A DNA stretch of 54,038 nt from a virus. Positions 8,578 through 16,264 of the stretch are shown one piece after another. Positions within the stretch are counted from its first letter, which is position 1. Each line of letters begins with the position of its first letter. The notes beneath the pieces were generated by a model that worked only from the letters and a program-made list of their open reading frames with translations, was not told where the DNA came from and searched no databases. Location: the IMG/VR virus record IMGVR_UViG_3300020196_003557, positions 1 through 54,038 of that record; one strand, 5' to 3'. The translations under genes were made by a program, and so were the position numbers.

Positions 8578-9613
8578 TGGTCTTGAACGTATCTATGATC
8601 GTTACAAGCAGGAACTGGATGAACAAGCTCGGAAGTCCTGGCAGTCAGGACAGGCAATCCTGGGCGAGCAGACTGAAAAACTGCAACACAACATAGCCAA
8701 AAAATACGGAAGGCGATACGCGGTTGCGGTTGGCAGCGCGACAGATGGAGTGTATTTTGCCCTAAGGTCATCTGGCATCGGCCGGGGAAATAAAGTTTTT
8801 TGCCCGGTGCTCAGCTATGTGGCCACCTCAGGAGCTATACGCAGGGCTGGCAGCGAGATCAGATTTATCGACACAGACGGCTACGGCAACATAGGAAATT
8901 TTCCTTTTGGAGAGAGACCAGATGCCTTGGTGTATGTCAATCTGTATGGCAACACGGCAGATTATGACAGAATAAAATCATTCTGCCAGGAGAATAAAGT
9001 TGTATTGATAGAGGATGCCGCACAATCTCAAGGGGCGTATTATAGAGACATTCCCTCCGGAGCCATGGGAGACGTCAGCGTGTTCTCGTTCGATCCCATG
9101 AAGAACATGCCCAGCTTCGGTTCTGGTGGCATGGTGCTCACAGATGACGAGCTGGTGTGCAGGCGGGTGATGTCTCTCAGGAGACATGCCGTCAAGAGCG
9201 ACGACTTCGATCATGGATACAACAGCGTAATATCAGAAGATCATGCCGGACAGCTCAACGTTTTGTTGTATCACTATGATGAGCTGCAGATGGATCGTGA
9301 GCGCGTTGCACTCAGATATTATTCTAACCTGCCGAAAAGTATTTTCATACGCGGAGATGGAAAAAATAAAAGTAGCTACCATAAATTGGTCATGCTGTCC
9401 GAGCACAGGAATGAGCTTAAAGAACATCTTGAACAGCAGGGCATAGAAACAAAAATACATTACGCGGAAATACTGGACCCTGCCAATTTGGGTTTTTACC
9501 CTGTGGCAGAAAATATATGCAGAGGTGCCCTTAGCATGCCAATATATCCGTTTCTAAGCGATGACGAAATAGATTACATATGCGATAAGATCGAGGATTT
9601 TTATGGCGTTTGA
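8552..9613 (+). CDS. DegT/DnrJ/EryC1/StrS-type PLP sugar aminotransferase
   Basis: 353 aa. VLIEDAAQSQGA carries the PLP-pyridine Asp (about D155), and SFDPMKNMPSFGSGGM has the Schiff-base Lys at about K184, in the position typical of this family. These enzymes transfer an amino group from Glu or Gln to a keto-sugar nucleotide. With the preceding epimerase/dehydratase this would make an amino sugar. The start overlaps the epimerase end by 26 nt and the last bases overlap the next gene. Length is in the normal range (about 350-400 aa). Confidence 0.88.
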   Translation: MNGYKIKFNGLERIYDRYKQELDEQARKSWQSGQAILGEQTEKLQHNIAKKYGRRYAVAVGSATDGVYFALRSSGIGRGNKVFCPVLSYVATSGAIRRAGSEIRFIDTDGYGNIGNFPFGERPDALVYVNLYGNTADYDRIKSFCQENKVVLIEDAAQSQGAYYRDIPSGAMGDVSVFSFDPMKNMPSFGSGGMVLTDDELVCRRVMSLRRHAVKSDDFDHGYNSVISEDHAGQLNVLLYHYDELQMDRERVALRYYSNLPKSIFIRGDGKNKSSYHKLVMLSEHRNELKEHLEQQGIETKIHYAEILDPANLGFYPVAENICRGALSMPIYPFLSDDEIDYICDKIEDFYGV

Positions 9614-10904
9614 TTGTATTTGTGTTGATTTTCAAAACGCCACGGAAAATTTAAAAATCATCAAAGATCGCATGCCCCAGGCAAGGGTGATACCTTTTGT
9701 CAACAGCTACATGGAAATTTTGCGATCCATGGTCAGAGACTCAAGGACCTCACAGGTATGGATGCTGTCAACTCTTGTGGACTACAGCACATTTGATTTT
9801 GATTACATTCCAGAACAACACCAAGACAGACAGCTACATGTGTGGGCCAGCGCGGGGCAGAAGGAAGGGGACACGCTATTAATACCACGGGATGATTTTT
9901 TAAAACAGGAAGTACATTTGAAATTTCTAAGAGATTACACCGACATCAATTACCATGACTCTGCTCTGTGCTACTCGGCATGGCCTACGAGGCAGTTCAA
10001 GTTCGATGACTTGATTGAACAGGTGCGGGTGCAGAAAGAGCTGTATGTGAATTATTATTACAGAGATCCTGTTCAGCATGTGCCTTCATTTTGGGAGGAC
10101 ATCAAGTTATATTGTTTGAACAGCAATAGATTAAATCTTTTGGTTCCAAGATTCTTCGTAAGGGAAGAATTACATGAATACTCACCAAAGCTATTGTCAA
10201 ACGAGGCATCTGGTGGTCTGTATTTTGATATCGTGTTCATACATAACAATGAACCTCAACACAGAGAAAATTATGAAGCCCTGCTGTCAGCCACCAAAGG
10301 AAAACCAAACGCTGTGAAGATAGTGGCAGGAGTTTCCGGTAGGAACCAGGCCTATCGCGCTGCGGCCAATATCAGCGACACCGAGTATTTCTATGCGGTG
10401 TTCGCCAAGATAAGAACAAATCCTAATTTTGGGTTTGATTTCACGCCTGACACCCTTAAATCTCCTAGGCATTACATATTCGACTGCTACAACCCTGTCA
10501 TAGATTACACGTATGGACATCAGGCCATAATACTATACAACAAGAAAATGGTTTTGCAAAACCCAGGCACGGGACTAGATTTCACACTATCTCAAAAGCA
10601 TGATCATGTGAAGTTATTAAGTGCTGAAACCACCTTTCATCTTGATCCGCAAGTGGCATACAGGACTGCATTCAGAGAAGTGGTGAAACTGCTTTACGCC
10701 CAAAAGATGCAGCCCACAGTGGAAGGCAATCATATTTTACTTAAATGGTACACAGAGTCTGACAAGCATAACTCAAGTTATGTGCGTGCTGCCTATGAAG
10801 ATGCCGTGTCTTTTGTGAAACAATACGCGGGTGATTTTGAAAAGTTATTACAAAGTTATGAGTGGGAATATGTTGATAGTCTATATCAGCAACGATACAA
10901 TTAA
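9603..10904 (+). CDS. Unknown protein with two similar halves
   Basis: 433 aa, no family recognised. The two halves resemble each other. Residues 1-110 run FDCICVDF, then FVNSYMEILRSMVRD, then YSTFDFDYIPE followed by HVWAS. Residues from about 205 run FDIVFIHNN, then IVAGVSGRNQAYRAAAN, then FGFDFTPD followed by HYIFDCYN. This suggests duplication of a Rossmann-like alpha/beta unit, possibly glycosyltransferase-like, though no DxD-based call is safe. It is the last gene of the plus-strand cassette and ends tail to tail with the minus-strand operon, sharing 4 nt with it. Confidence 0.75.
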   Translation: MAFDCICVDFQNATENLKIIKDRMPQARVIPFVNSYMEILRSMVRDSRTSQVWMLSTLVDYSTFDFDYIPEQHQDRQLHVWASAGQKEGDTLLIPRDDFLKQEVHLKFLRDYTDINYHDSALCYSAWPTRQFKFDDLIEQVRVQKELYVNYYYRDPVQHVPSFWEDIKLYCLNSNRLNLLVPRFFVREELHEYSPKLLSNEASGGLYFDIVFIHNNEPQHRENYEALLSATKGKPNAVKIVAGVSGRNQAYRAAANISDTEYFYAVFAKIRTNPNFGFDFTPDTLKSPRHYIFDCYNPVIDYTYGHQAIILYNKKMVLQNPGTGLDFTLSQKHDHVKLLSAETTFHLDPQVAYRTAFREVVKLLYAQKMQPTVEGNHILLKWYTESDKHNSSYVRAAYEDAVSFVKQYAGDFEKLLQSYEWEYVDSLYQQRYN

Positions 10905-11248
10905 TCTTTAAAAGTTTTATCTAACAGGTTGTTTGTTTTGGATTCGATATCGTGTTTTAATTTAGGGATATCGAATTTCAATTCCACATGCTTGATGTTA
11001 GGATAGTTATTGTTGATAAATTTTTTCACTGTCTGGGCTACTTGTATCTCAGTTTTCTTTGCGGCCAATTCTTTTTCTACATCATAATGTATTGTCACAT
11101 GATTTTTCAAAGTTATGTCGCACCATCTCACGTATCCTATTGGCATGTTGCTGTACGAAATGCCTTCTAGCACCTCAGGCCATTCTTTGACAAACTCAGA
11201 TGTCAACTGCACCCAGGTCTGTTTAGCTCTTGGCAGCTTGCTGGCCAT
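10901..11248 (-). CDS. Conserved-looking hypothetical protein, 115 aa
   Basis: No domain recognised. The protein is mixed alpha/beta with a Lys-rich C-terminal half (KHVELKFDIPKLKHDIESK) and no signal peptide or membrane segment. It is the most distal gene of the minus-strand early region and converges on the plus cassette with a 4-nt stop-codon overlap, leaving no room for a separate terminator. Five bases separate it from the upstream gene, so it is cotranscribed. Confidence 0.6.
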   Translation of the reverse strand: MASKLPRAKQTWVQLTSEFVKEWPEVLEGISYSNMPIGYVRWCDITLKNHVTIHYDVEKELAAKKTEIQVAQTVKKFINNNYPNIKHVELKFDIPKLKHDIESKTNNLLDKTFKD

Positions 11249-11253
11249 TGTTG

Positions 11254-11745
11254 CTATTTTTTTTTGTTCTTTGATTTTGGCTTGTCCTCTGCCACAGATA
11301 GGTCTTTTAGTGAAACTTTCATATCATCTGCCAGCAGCTGATTTAATTTGTCCAAAGGTATTCTGCCATTCTTATCTGGCCCATACGTGACTATCACGTC
11401 CTTGGTAGGCATCTTCTTAATGTAATTTTCTTCATGTAAGAAAGACAGCATATTGATATCTCCCGGAAAGTTGCACTTGGCCAGGTATGTGCCTAGGTCA
11501 AATGCGGCCTGTCCGTCAGAACTTTCAAGGCTGCGCATCAAAGCGTCTCTGTAGTTTAAGTTTAAAAAGTTTGGACCAATCACTAAACAGTTTTCTGGTT
11601 CTTTTGGAACCATTTTAAAGACTATGACCACCGGCGCATTGTCAGCAGCCAACACTCCTAGGTGTTTGAAATATCTCTTAGGCTGACTGTTGGCCTGTCC
11701 AACTCCGGTGGCGTCCATGACCAATCTATCATAAAGATTTAGCAT
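11254..11745 (-). CDS. Hypothetical protein, 163 aa, charged tail
   Basis: A globular N-terminal part (MLNLYDRLVMDATGVGQ, then AADNAPVVIVFKM) is followed by a Lys-rich tail ending SKNKKK. No catalytic motif is seen and I do not recognise the family. A GAAGG ribosome site precedes the ATG. It lies 3 nt downstream of the Ala/Lys-rich gene, in the unit driven from the promoter at 12089-12117. Confidence 0.6.
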   Translation of the reverse strand: MLNLYDRLVMDATGVGQANSQPKRYFKHLGVLAADNAPVVIVFKMVPKEPENCLVIGPNFLNLNYRDALMRSLESSDGQAAFDLGTYLAKCNFPGDINMLSFLHEENYIKKMPTKDVIVTYGPDKNGRIPLDKLNQLLADDMKVSLKDLSVAEDKPKSKNKKK

Positions 11746-11748
11746 TTT

Positions 11749-12060
11749 TTACCTTCCAGCAGGAACTGGATTTTCTGTTTTCTTCGCAGCTTCCTCGGGC
11801 TTAGGTTCTGGTGCCACCTTGGCCAGGAATGCCTGTAGTTTGTTATAGATCAATCCCACGGTGGCCATCTCATTGGCTCTGAATGCACCTCTCGTGGATG
11901 CTACGTCCATTACAAGTGCAATATTCCGCAAATCACCGATGTTGAGATCGGTAGCAGGCTGACCCATTGCAGGTTGCTGTGCCGTTGGTGCGGTCTGAGC
12001 CTGAGCAGTCGCTTTTGGCGCTGAAGATTCAGTTTCTTTTTTTGTTTTTTTTGTTGCCAT
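11749..12060 (-). CDS. Hypothetical protein, 103 aa, low-complexity N-terminus
   Basis: The start was set at ATG 12060, because AGGAG lies just upstream and a sigma70-like promoter sits 29 nt before it; an in-frame TTG at 12078 would lie inside the ribosome site. The first 45 residues are Lys then Ala/Gln/Pro-rich and probably disordered. The middle is folded (DLNIGDLRNIALVMDVAS, RGAFRANEMATVG) and the C-terminus is again Pro/Lys/Glu-rich. The pattern of a disordered tail and small helical core is common in phage accessory DNA-metabolism proteins. Function unknown. Confidence 0.65.
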   Translation of the reverse strand: MATKKTKKETESSAPKATAQAQTAPTAQQPAMGQPATDLNIGDLRNIALVMDVASTRGAFRANEMATVGLIYNKLQAFLAKVAPEPKPEEAAKKTENPVPAGR

Positions 12061-12088
12061 TTTTTCTCCTAATTGCAATTAGAATACA

Positions 12089-12117
12089 ATTGTAACAAAA
12101 TTAGTTAGCGAGGTCAA
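12089..12117 (-). promoter_or_regulatory. Sigma70-like promoter for the 12060-10901 unit
   Basis: Read on the minus strand: -35 TTGACC (12117-12112), 17-bp spacer, -10 TACAAT (12094-12089). The expected transcript would start near 12082 and carry a leader of about 20 nt containing AGGAG before the ATG at 12060. Confidence 0.65.
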
Positions 12118-12120
12118 TGC

Positions 12121-12390
12121 TTAAATCACAGCATTCTGAGCCATGCCGCTGAGTATGAATAGTGTGAGGTCGCTGTGTTCCTCGAAGCCCACGGTGGTCA
12201 ATATCTGCACTTGGTCATTTTGGTATTTGACATCATTTACCATGGCAAACCTGCCTGCGCAATTGGCATAGATCCAGCGCGCAGTCTTGTGCATCTGGTG
12301 ATCTGTTTGACTTGGTAAAGATATCGATTTGAAATGTGGTGGTATCCGATCTAGTTTTCTTGTGTGGAAATTTTTGGCATTAATCCTCAT
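12121..12390 (-). CDS. Hypothetical protein, 89 aa
   Basis: Small basic protein (MRINAKNFHTRKLDRIPP) with a conserved-looking core WIYANCAGRFAMVNDV and a hydrophobic C-terminus LTLFILSGMAQNAVI. Its start overlaps the end of the VWA/HExxH gene by 11 nt, so it is translated from the MoxR-VWA transcript and may be an accessory of that pair. No family recognised. Confidence 0.6.
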   Translation of the reverse strand: MRINAKNFHTRKLDRIPPHFKSISLPSQTDHQMHKTARWIYANCAGRFAMVNDVKYQNDQVQILTTVGFEEHSDLTLFILSGMAQNAVI

Positions 12391-13627
12391 AATTCACCGT
12401 CAATCCAAATGGTGCTTGTATATTTCTTTCCAGGCTGTTGTTGATCAGGAATATGGTGTCGCAATAGTCCTTGTCGCCCCAACTGTCGTAGGGCCAACCG
12501 TCTGTGAACATGATGAATTTCTTGGGCTCGATGCCCTCCTCCTTCATGTAATCCCAGTTGCACATGAAGTCAGTTCCGCCACCAGACCCCAGCTTGTAGT
12601 CCTTTAGTTCATCCTGGTTGTCGGGCGTGTAGATCACCGGATTGAATACCTTGGTGTCAAAGGACCAAAGATGTATGCGGAAGTCCTTGTACTGGTCCAT
12701 AATGCCCTGCACCTCACTGAGGAATTCTCTGCACTGGTCATCGTCAATGGATCCCGATGCGTCGATCGCCAGGCAGATGTCAATTTTGTCTGTGTTGATC
12801 ATGCCGGGCAGTATTGCGTCCATGTGCCAGCTCCTCCTGCTGGGTTTCATGAATGTGTAGTCGCTCTTCATTGTGCTCAATATCTGCTGTTGTATGATCT
12901 CTCTCCAGTTCATTTTCGGCTCAGTAAGCTGAGCCACCAATCTCTGTATGCTGCCGGGCAGGTTACCTGCTCCCGAGCTCTGTGCCGCGCTCAGCATGGC
13001 CTCCTTGATCTCGTCCTTGATCTTTTTCAGTTCCTCCTTGGTATAGACCGGCTGGCCTTGCTTGTTGGCACCACTGCCTTCACCTTGCTTATCCTTGCCA
13101 TCACCTTGGCCATTTCCGTCCTTGTTCATTTGCAGGTGTTGATCAATCAATTCACCCAGTTTGTTCAAATTTATCTTATGCTTTTTCACATTCTTGTACA
13201 GCTCGTCATAGATCTTTTCTGCCGCCCAATCCTTGTATTTGTCATCCTGGAAACCTTTGTTTTCGCCCTTCTTGCCCTTGGGCATGTCGCCGATCTTGTA
13301 ATCCACTAGTATCTGATTCACCGCATAGTCGCAGGCGATGTTCCAAATCTGTGGATCTCTGTCGCCAACACGCAGCAACATGTGCTCGAACACATTGTGC
13401 AGTACCTCATGCCCAAACAGGAATTCAGTTTCTCTAGCGGAAAGGCTGTCTATGAATTTGATGTTATAGAAGAAGTGCCTGCCGTCTGTGGCAGCGGTGT
13501 CACACCACTTGTCAGCGTTCACGATCTTGAGCCTGGTGGCCAGGTTGCCGAAGAATGGATGCTTCAATAACAATGCTATCCTGGCGGTGACCAGCTTGTC
13601 TATGATCTTTTGATCTGTGGCGAACAT
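12380..13627 (-). CDS. VWA-domain protein with HExxH motif (MoxR partner)
   Basis: 415 aa. FLFGHEVLHNVFEHM near residue 75 is a zinc-binding HExxH with a downstream His. A charged Gly/Lys/Gln-rich linker (about residues 165-200) follows. The C-terminal VWA domain has the MIDAS motif DASGS and the distal GGTDF and DGWP segments. This is the VWA-like metallopeptidase/DUF2201 architecture usually paired with a MoxR AAA+ ATPase. Here the ATG overlaps the MoxR stop as TGATG, giving tight coupling. Such pairs act as chaperones or cofactor-insertion machines; the phage target is unknown. The VWA part may bind the substrate and the ATPase remodel it. Confidence 0.85.
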   Translation of the reverse strand: MFATDQKIIDKLVTARIALLLKHPFFGNLATRLKIVNADKWCDTAATDGRHFFYNIKFIDSLSARETEFLFGHEVLHNVFEHMLLRVGDRDPQIWNIACDYAVNQILVDYKIGDMPKGKKGENKGFQDDKYKDWAAEKIYDELYKNVKKHKINLNKLGELIDQHLQMNKDGNGQGDGKDKQGEGSGANKQGQPVYTKEELKKIKDEIKEAMLSAAQSSGAGNLPGSIQRLVAQLTEPKMNWREIIQQQILSTMKSDYTFMKPSRRSWHMDAILPGMINTDKIDICLAIDASGSIDDDQCREFLSEVQGIMDQYKDFRIHLWSFDTKVFNPVIYTPDNQDELKDYKLGSGGGTDFMCNWDYMKEEGIEPKKFIMFTDGWPYDSWGDKDYCDTIFLINNSLERNIQAPFGLTVNYED

Positions 13628-14730
13628 CACTTTGACTCCATGGCAGTTATTACGTACTTGCCAAATTTTTTGTGGAATCTGTCGAATGATTTAAGTTTGC
13701 TGGGATCGAATGGCAGCTTGTAGTTGGTCAGCGCTATCTTGGCTCCCATGACCACTAGTTCGGTCTCAAAATTGTCCATCATGTAGTCGAAGAAACGATC
13801 TGCCTTGTCATTCCAGTTCCTCTCCTTGTTGATGTGTGACTGTTGCAATTCGTAGCACAGGCTAACGGTGAGCGAATACATCGCTGATATCTCCTTGGCC
13901 TTAAGGTCCTTGACCTTGCCGCTCAGTATGTCGGATGGGTTAGGTAGTTGGCCGCTAATTTTACGATGGTTCATAAACTTAACGGCCAGTCCCTCTCCTA
14001 CTGCGCCCGCCACGAGGTCAGTGAGCGTACTTTCAGGCAGGCTGTCCGATAGAAGTTGGCTTACGAAACTCCATGATCTAGGAGTCGCGAAAGAGCGTGA
14101 TGATCCCTTGGGATCAAAATCATATAAATCTTGTTTGGCGAATGTGACATAGCCCACCACGTCAGGGTGTATGTGGTGCATGGTAGCCCACTGCATCCAG
14201 TCATCATAGTCCACTCGCAGTTCGATGTGTACGAACCTGTTGGCGAGCGGCGCTGGCATCCTGTAGGTCACTCCCTTGTCTGCGTCTCTGTTGCCCGCGG
14301 CCACAATGGCCACGCCCGCTGGCAGGTGATACTGCCCCACTCTGCGGTTGAGAATCAGCTGATATGCTGCCGCCTGCACAGCAGGCGCAGCGGAATTGAG
14401 TTCATCTAGGAATATAATATCGGTGGATTCGGGATTGGTTGGCAGCTCAGCTGGAGGAGCCCATACCATGTTGTTTTCCTTGGCATTGTAATAGGGGATA
14501 CCTTTGATGTCAGTGGGTTCCCACAGAGGCAATCTTATGTCTATCACCTGTCTATCTTGGTCTTGTGCCACCTGTTTCACGATATCAGATTTACCAATAC
14601 CGGGAGCACCCCACATCATTAGTGGTCTCTTTAATTGTATGCAGTGCGATAATGCTGCCTTCGCCTCATTTGGAGTAACGGTTCTGTTTTGAGAGCCAAC
14701 CGCTGTGCTCTTTTCCTTTTTGCTCACCAT
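13627..14730 (-). CDS. MoxR-type AAA+ ATPase
   Basis: 367 aa. Walker A is GAPGIGKSDIVK near residue 43, Walker B is IIFLDELNSA near residue 105, and GNRDAD provides the sensor-1 region. An N-terminal low-complexity stretch precedes the ATPase core. MoxR ATPases work with VWA proteins to remodel or activate metalloenzymes; the partner is the next gene. A promoter (14764-14791) and an AGAGAGG ribosome site lie upstream, so this gene heads its own unit. Confidence 0.88.
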   Translation of the reverse strand: MVSKKEKSTAVGSQNRTVTPNEAKAALSHCIQLKRPLMMWGAPGIGKSDIVKQVAQDQDRQVIDIRLPLWEPTDIKGIPYYNAKENNMVWAPPAELPTNPESTDIIFLDELNSAAPAVQAAAYQLILNRRVGQYHLPAGVAIVAAGNRDADKGVTYRMPAPLANRFVHIELRVDYDDWMQWATMHHIHPDVVGYVTFAKQDLYDFDPKGSSRSFATPRSWSFVSQLLSDSLPESTLTDLVAGAVGEGLAVKFMNHRKISGQLPNPSDILSGKVKDLKAKEISAMYSLTVSLCYELQQSHINKERNWNDKADRFFDYMMDNFETELVVMGAKIALTNYKLPFDPSKLKSFDRFHKKFGKYVITAMESK

Positions 14731-14763
14731 TTTTAGACCTCTCTACAATTTGTTTATACTACC

Positions 14764-14791
14764 ATTATAGCATAAAACCGTATAAGGTCAA
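14764..14791 (-). promoter_or_regulatory. Sigma70-like promoter for the MoxR-VWA unit
   Basis: Minus strand: -35 TTGACC (14791-14786), 16-bp spacer, perfect -10 TATAAT (14769-14764). The inferred leader is about 25-30 nt and includes the AGAGAGG ribosome site before the MoxR ATG at 14730. Confidence 0.75.
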
Positions 14792-14811
14792 GTTGATTTA
14801 ACCAATTGATA

Positions 14812-15207
14812 TTATTGGCTTTTTTGCTCATCCGCCTTGCTCATGGCGCGGGCAAGCCCATATTTGGTCACGTCACCGGCAAACATCATCAACTGAAGTG
14901 CCATTCTTTCCATTGTGACAGTGATCTGTTTCTTGTCCACATGATATGGGCAGTCCACAAATTCGTCCAACCATAGGAAGGTCTGTGGCGTGAAGATGAT
15001 CTTGTCTGGGAACTTGATTGTGTAGATTTTGATCTCTAATTTTTTTACAATGTCAAGCCCCTGCTTGGTCAGTCGCAACGACCTAGCCTGATAGCTTTCT
15101 CTCACGTTCTGCCACCAAGTGTAATAACAGCTCTTGACAGTTTCCTCATGGTCGGGCTGATTCAGCAGTTGCATGAAGGTGCGAGTATAGGCGGTCTTGA
15201 CGTCCAT
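14812..15207 (-). CDS. Hypothetical protein, 131 aa
   Basis: Helical, aromatic-rich protein (SCYYTWWQNVRESYQARS) with a middle segment KIYTIKFPDKIIFTPQTF that looks like a short beta sheet. No catalytic motif is seen. It sits at the downstream end of the 17549-14812 unit, 9 nt after its neighbour. I do not recognise a named family. Confidence 0.6.
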   Translation of the reverse strand: MDVKTAYTRTFMQLLNQPDHEETVKSCYYTWWQNVRESYQARSLRLTKQGLDIVKKLEIKIYTIKFPDKIIFTPQTFLWLDEFVDCPYHVDKKQITVTMERMALQLMMFAGDVTKYGLARAMSKADEQKSQ

Positions 15208-15215
15208 ACTGTTAA

Positions 15216-15503
15216 TTATCGCTTGAATTTTTCGCCGGACTTTAATAGGTACACGCCAAACTTGTCAGTCTTGTGCATGGTGTTGAGTTTCTTGGCCAGG
15301 TTCTCCGCATGTCCCGGGTTGGAAAAAGAAACTTTCTTGTACTTGGGACCTGGGTAATTGGAAACCAAGCTGGCACTTTTAAGATTGATGGGTTTACCAT
15401 CGTAAAATACCGCCCAGATTCCTTCCGCAGCGAGAACTTCTTCTTGCTTGTAGGTCTCTTTATTGCTGATAGTCAACAGCACTGTGGGTTTTGGTCTTGA
15501 CAT
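15216..15503 (-). CDS. Hypothetical protein, 95 aa
   Basis: Small basic alpha/beta protein (MSRPKPTVLLTISNKETY ... FGVYLLKSGEKFKR), which could be a nucleic-acid-binding fold, but no motif supports a call. A TAAATA sits 12 nt before the start, farther than at the late genes, so it was not scored as a late promoter. It lies between two other small genes of the same strand. Confidence 0.55.
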   Translation of the reverse strand: MSRPKPTVLLTISNKETYKQEEVLAAEGIWAVFYDGKPINLKSASLVSNYPGPKYKKVSFSNPGHAENLAKKLNTMHKTDKFGVYLLKSGEKFKR

Positions 15504-15540
15504 AATCTATCAAGGTATTTACCAATTTTTACCAGATAGA

Positions 15541-15792
15541 TTATTTGCTGAACTTGCCGCCGTCCATTTCTATGTTGATCGTTTGAGCCTGCTGTGCTGT
15601 TTTCAATGCCTCGATCATATCTTCCTGCACAGACACTATTCTCATCATGGTTTGGCTCAAACTAGATGCCAAACGGTCGGCGTCTTGCATGGTCAAAACA
15701 ATACTTTTTTCCTGCTTGTTTTTGGCAGTGCGTACTCTGGCTATGAAGTCTTCAATGGGCTGAGTTTGCAGCTTGCTCTTTGATTGCGTCAT
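15541..15792 (-). CDS. Hypothetical helical protein, 83 aa
   Basis: Predominantly helical, with a Gln/Ser/Thr-rich profile (DADRLASSLSQTMMRIVSVQEDMIEAL) consistent with a short coiled coil that could mediate oligomerisation. The start overlaps the end of the 170-aa gene by 41 nt in another frame, typical of the compact minus-strand gene order. Function unknown. Confidence 0.55.
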   Translation of the reverse strand: MTQSKSKLQTQPIEDFIARVRTAKNKQEKSIVLTMQDADRLASSLSQTMMRIVSVQEDMIEALKTAQQAQTINIEMDGGKFSK

Positions 15793-16264
15793 TTAATACC
15801 TGTTGCATTTCTATTTTGGTTTTGATAGGCCCTTTGTATGCATATCTCTGTAGTGTAATTACCTTGGGACAGTAGGCTTTCCTCCAACCTTTGGGGAAGC
15901 TGATGATATAATAGCCTGCACAAAACAAGCTGCGGCTTTTGGGTGTTTTGGTGTAAACGGGCAGTTGCTTTTGCACGTCAAACATGGAATTGTAAGGCTG
16001 TTGTGAGCAAGTATAGCCATGCACCTGAAATTCCGTTTCGATGTGTGGCGCTTTATTTTCTGGCACTGTGATATCTGTGGCAAATATGCCTGAGCCAAAT
16101 CGTGCGTACAGGCTTTCCTGTGTGGGATATTCCTGTCTTTGATCTTTCTTGCCCAGGAAGATCCAACCATTGTCGTCTTTTCTTTGCAGTGTGCCCAATT
16201 TCTGGCCATTCTCTTCTATGATCCAAAATTTATCTTTTACTAATATCTTTGCTCGCATGGTCAT
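15752..16264 (-). CDS. Hypothetical protein, 170 aa
   Basis: The N-terminal half has a beta-rich pattern (ILVKDKFWIIEENGQKLGTL, GWIFLGKK) and the C-terminal half carries two conserved-looking Cys, HGYTCSQQPYN and SLFCAGYYIISFPKGW. The ATG at 16264 overlaps the FEN nuclease stop (ATGA); a second in-frame ATG lies at 16258. Co-translation with the nuclease suggests a role near DNA replication, but nothing in the sequence shows it directly. Confidence 0.6.
   Translation of the reverse strand: MTMRAKILVKDKFWIIEENGQKLGTLQRKDDNGWIFLGKKDQRQEYPTQESLYARFGSGIFATDITVPENKAPHIETEFQVHGYTCSQQPYNSMFDVQKQLPVYTKTPKSRSLFCAGYYIISFPKGWRKAYCPKVITLQRYAYKGPIKTKIEMQQVLNDAIKEQAANSAH

Noticed and set aside
10895-10910. 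Bidirectional terminator between the convergent operons
   Set aside because: The stop codons overlap and no hairpin with U run is visible.
12671-13309. Long plus-strand frame opposite the VWA gene
   Set aside because: It mirrors the coding strand of a well-supported protein, has no ribosome site or motif, and looks like codon-bias shadow.
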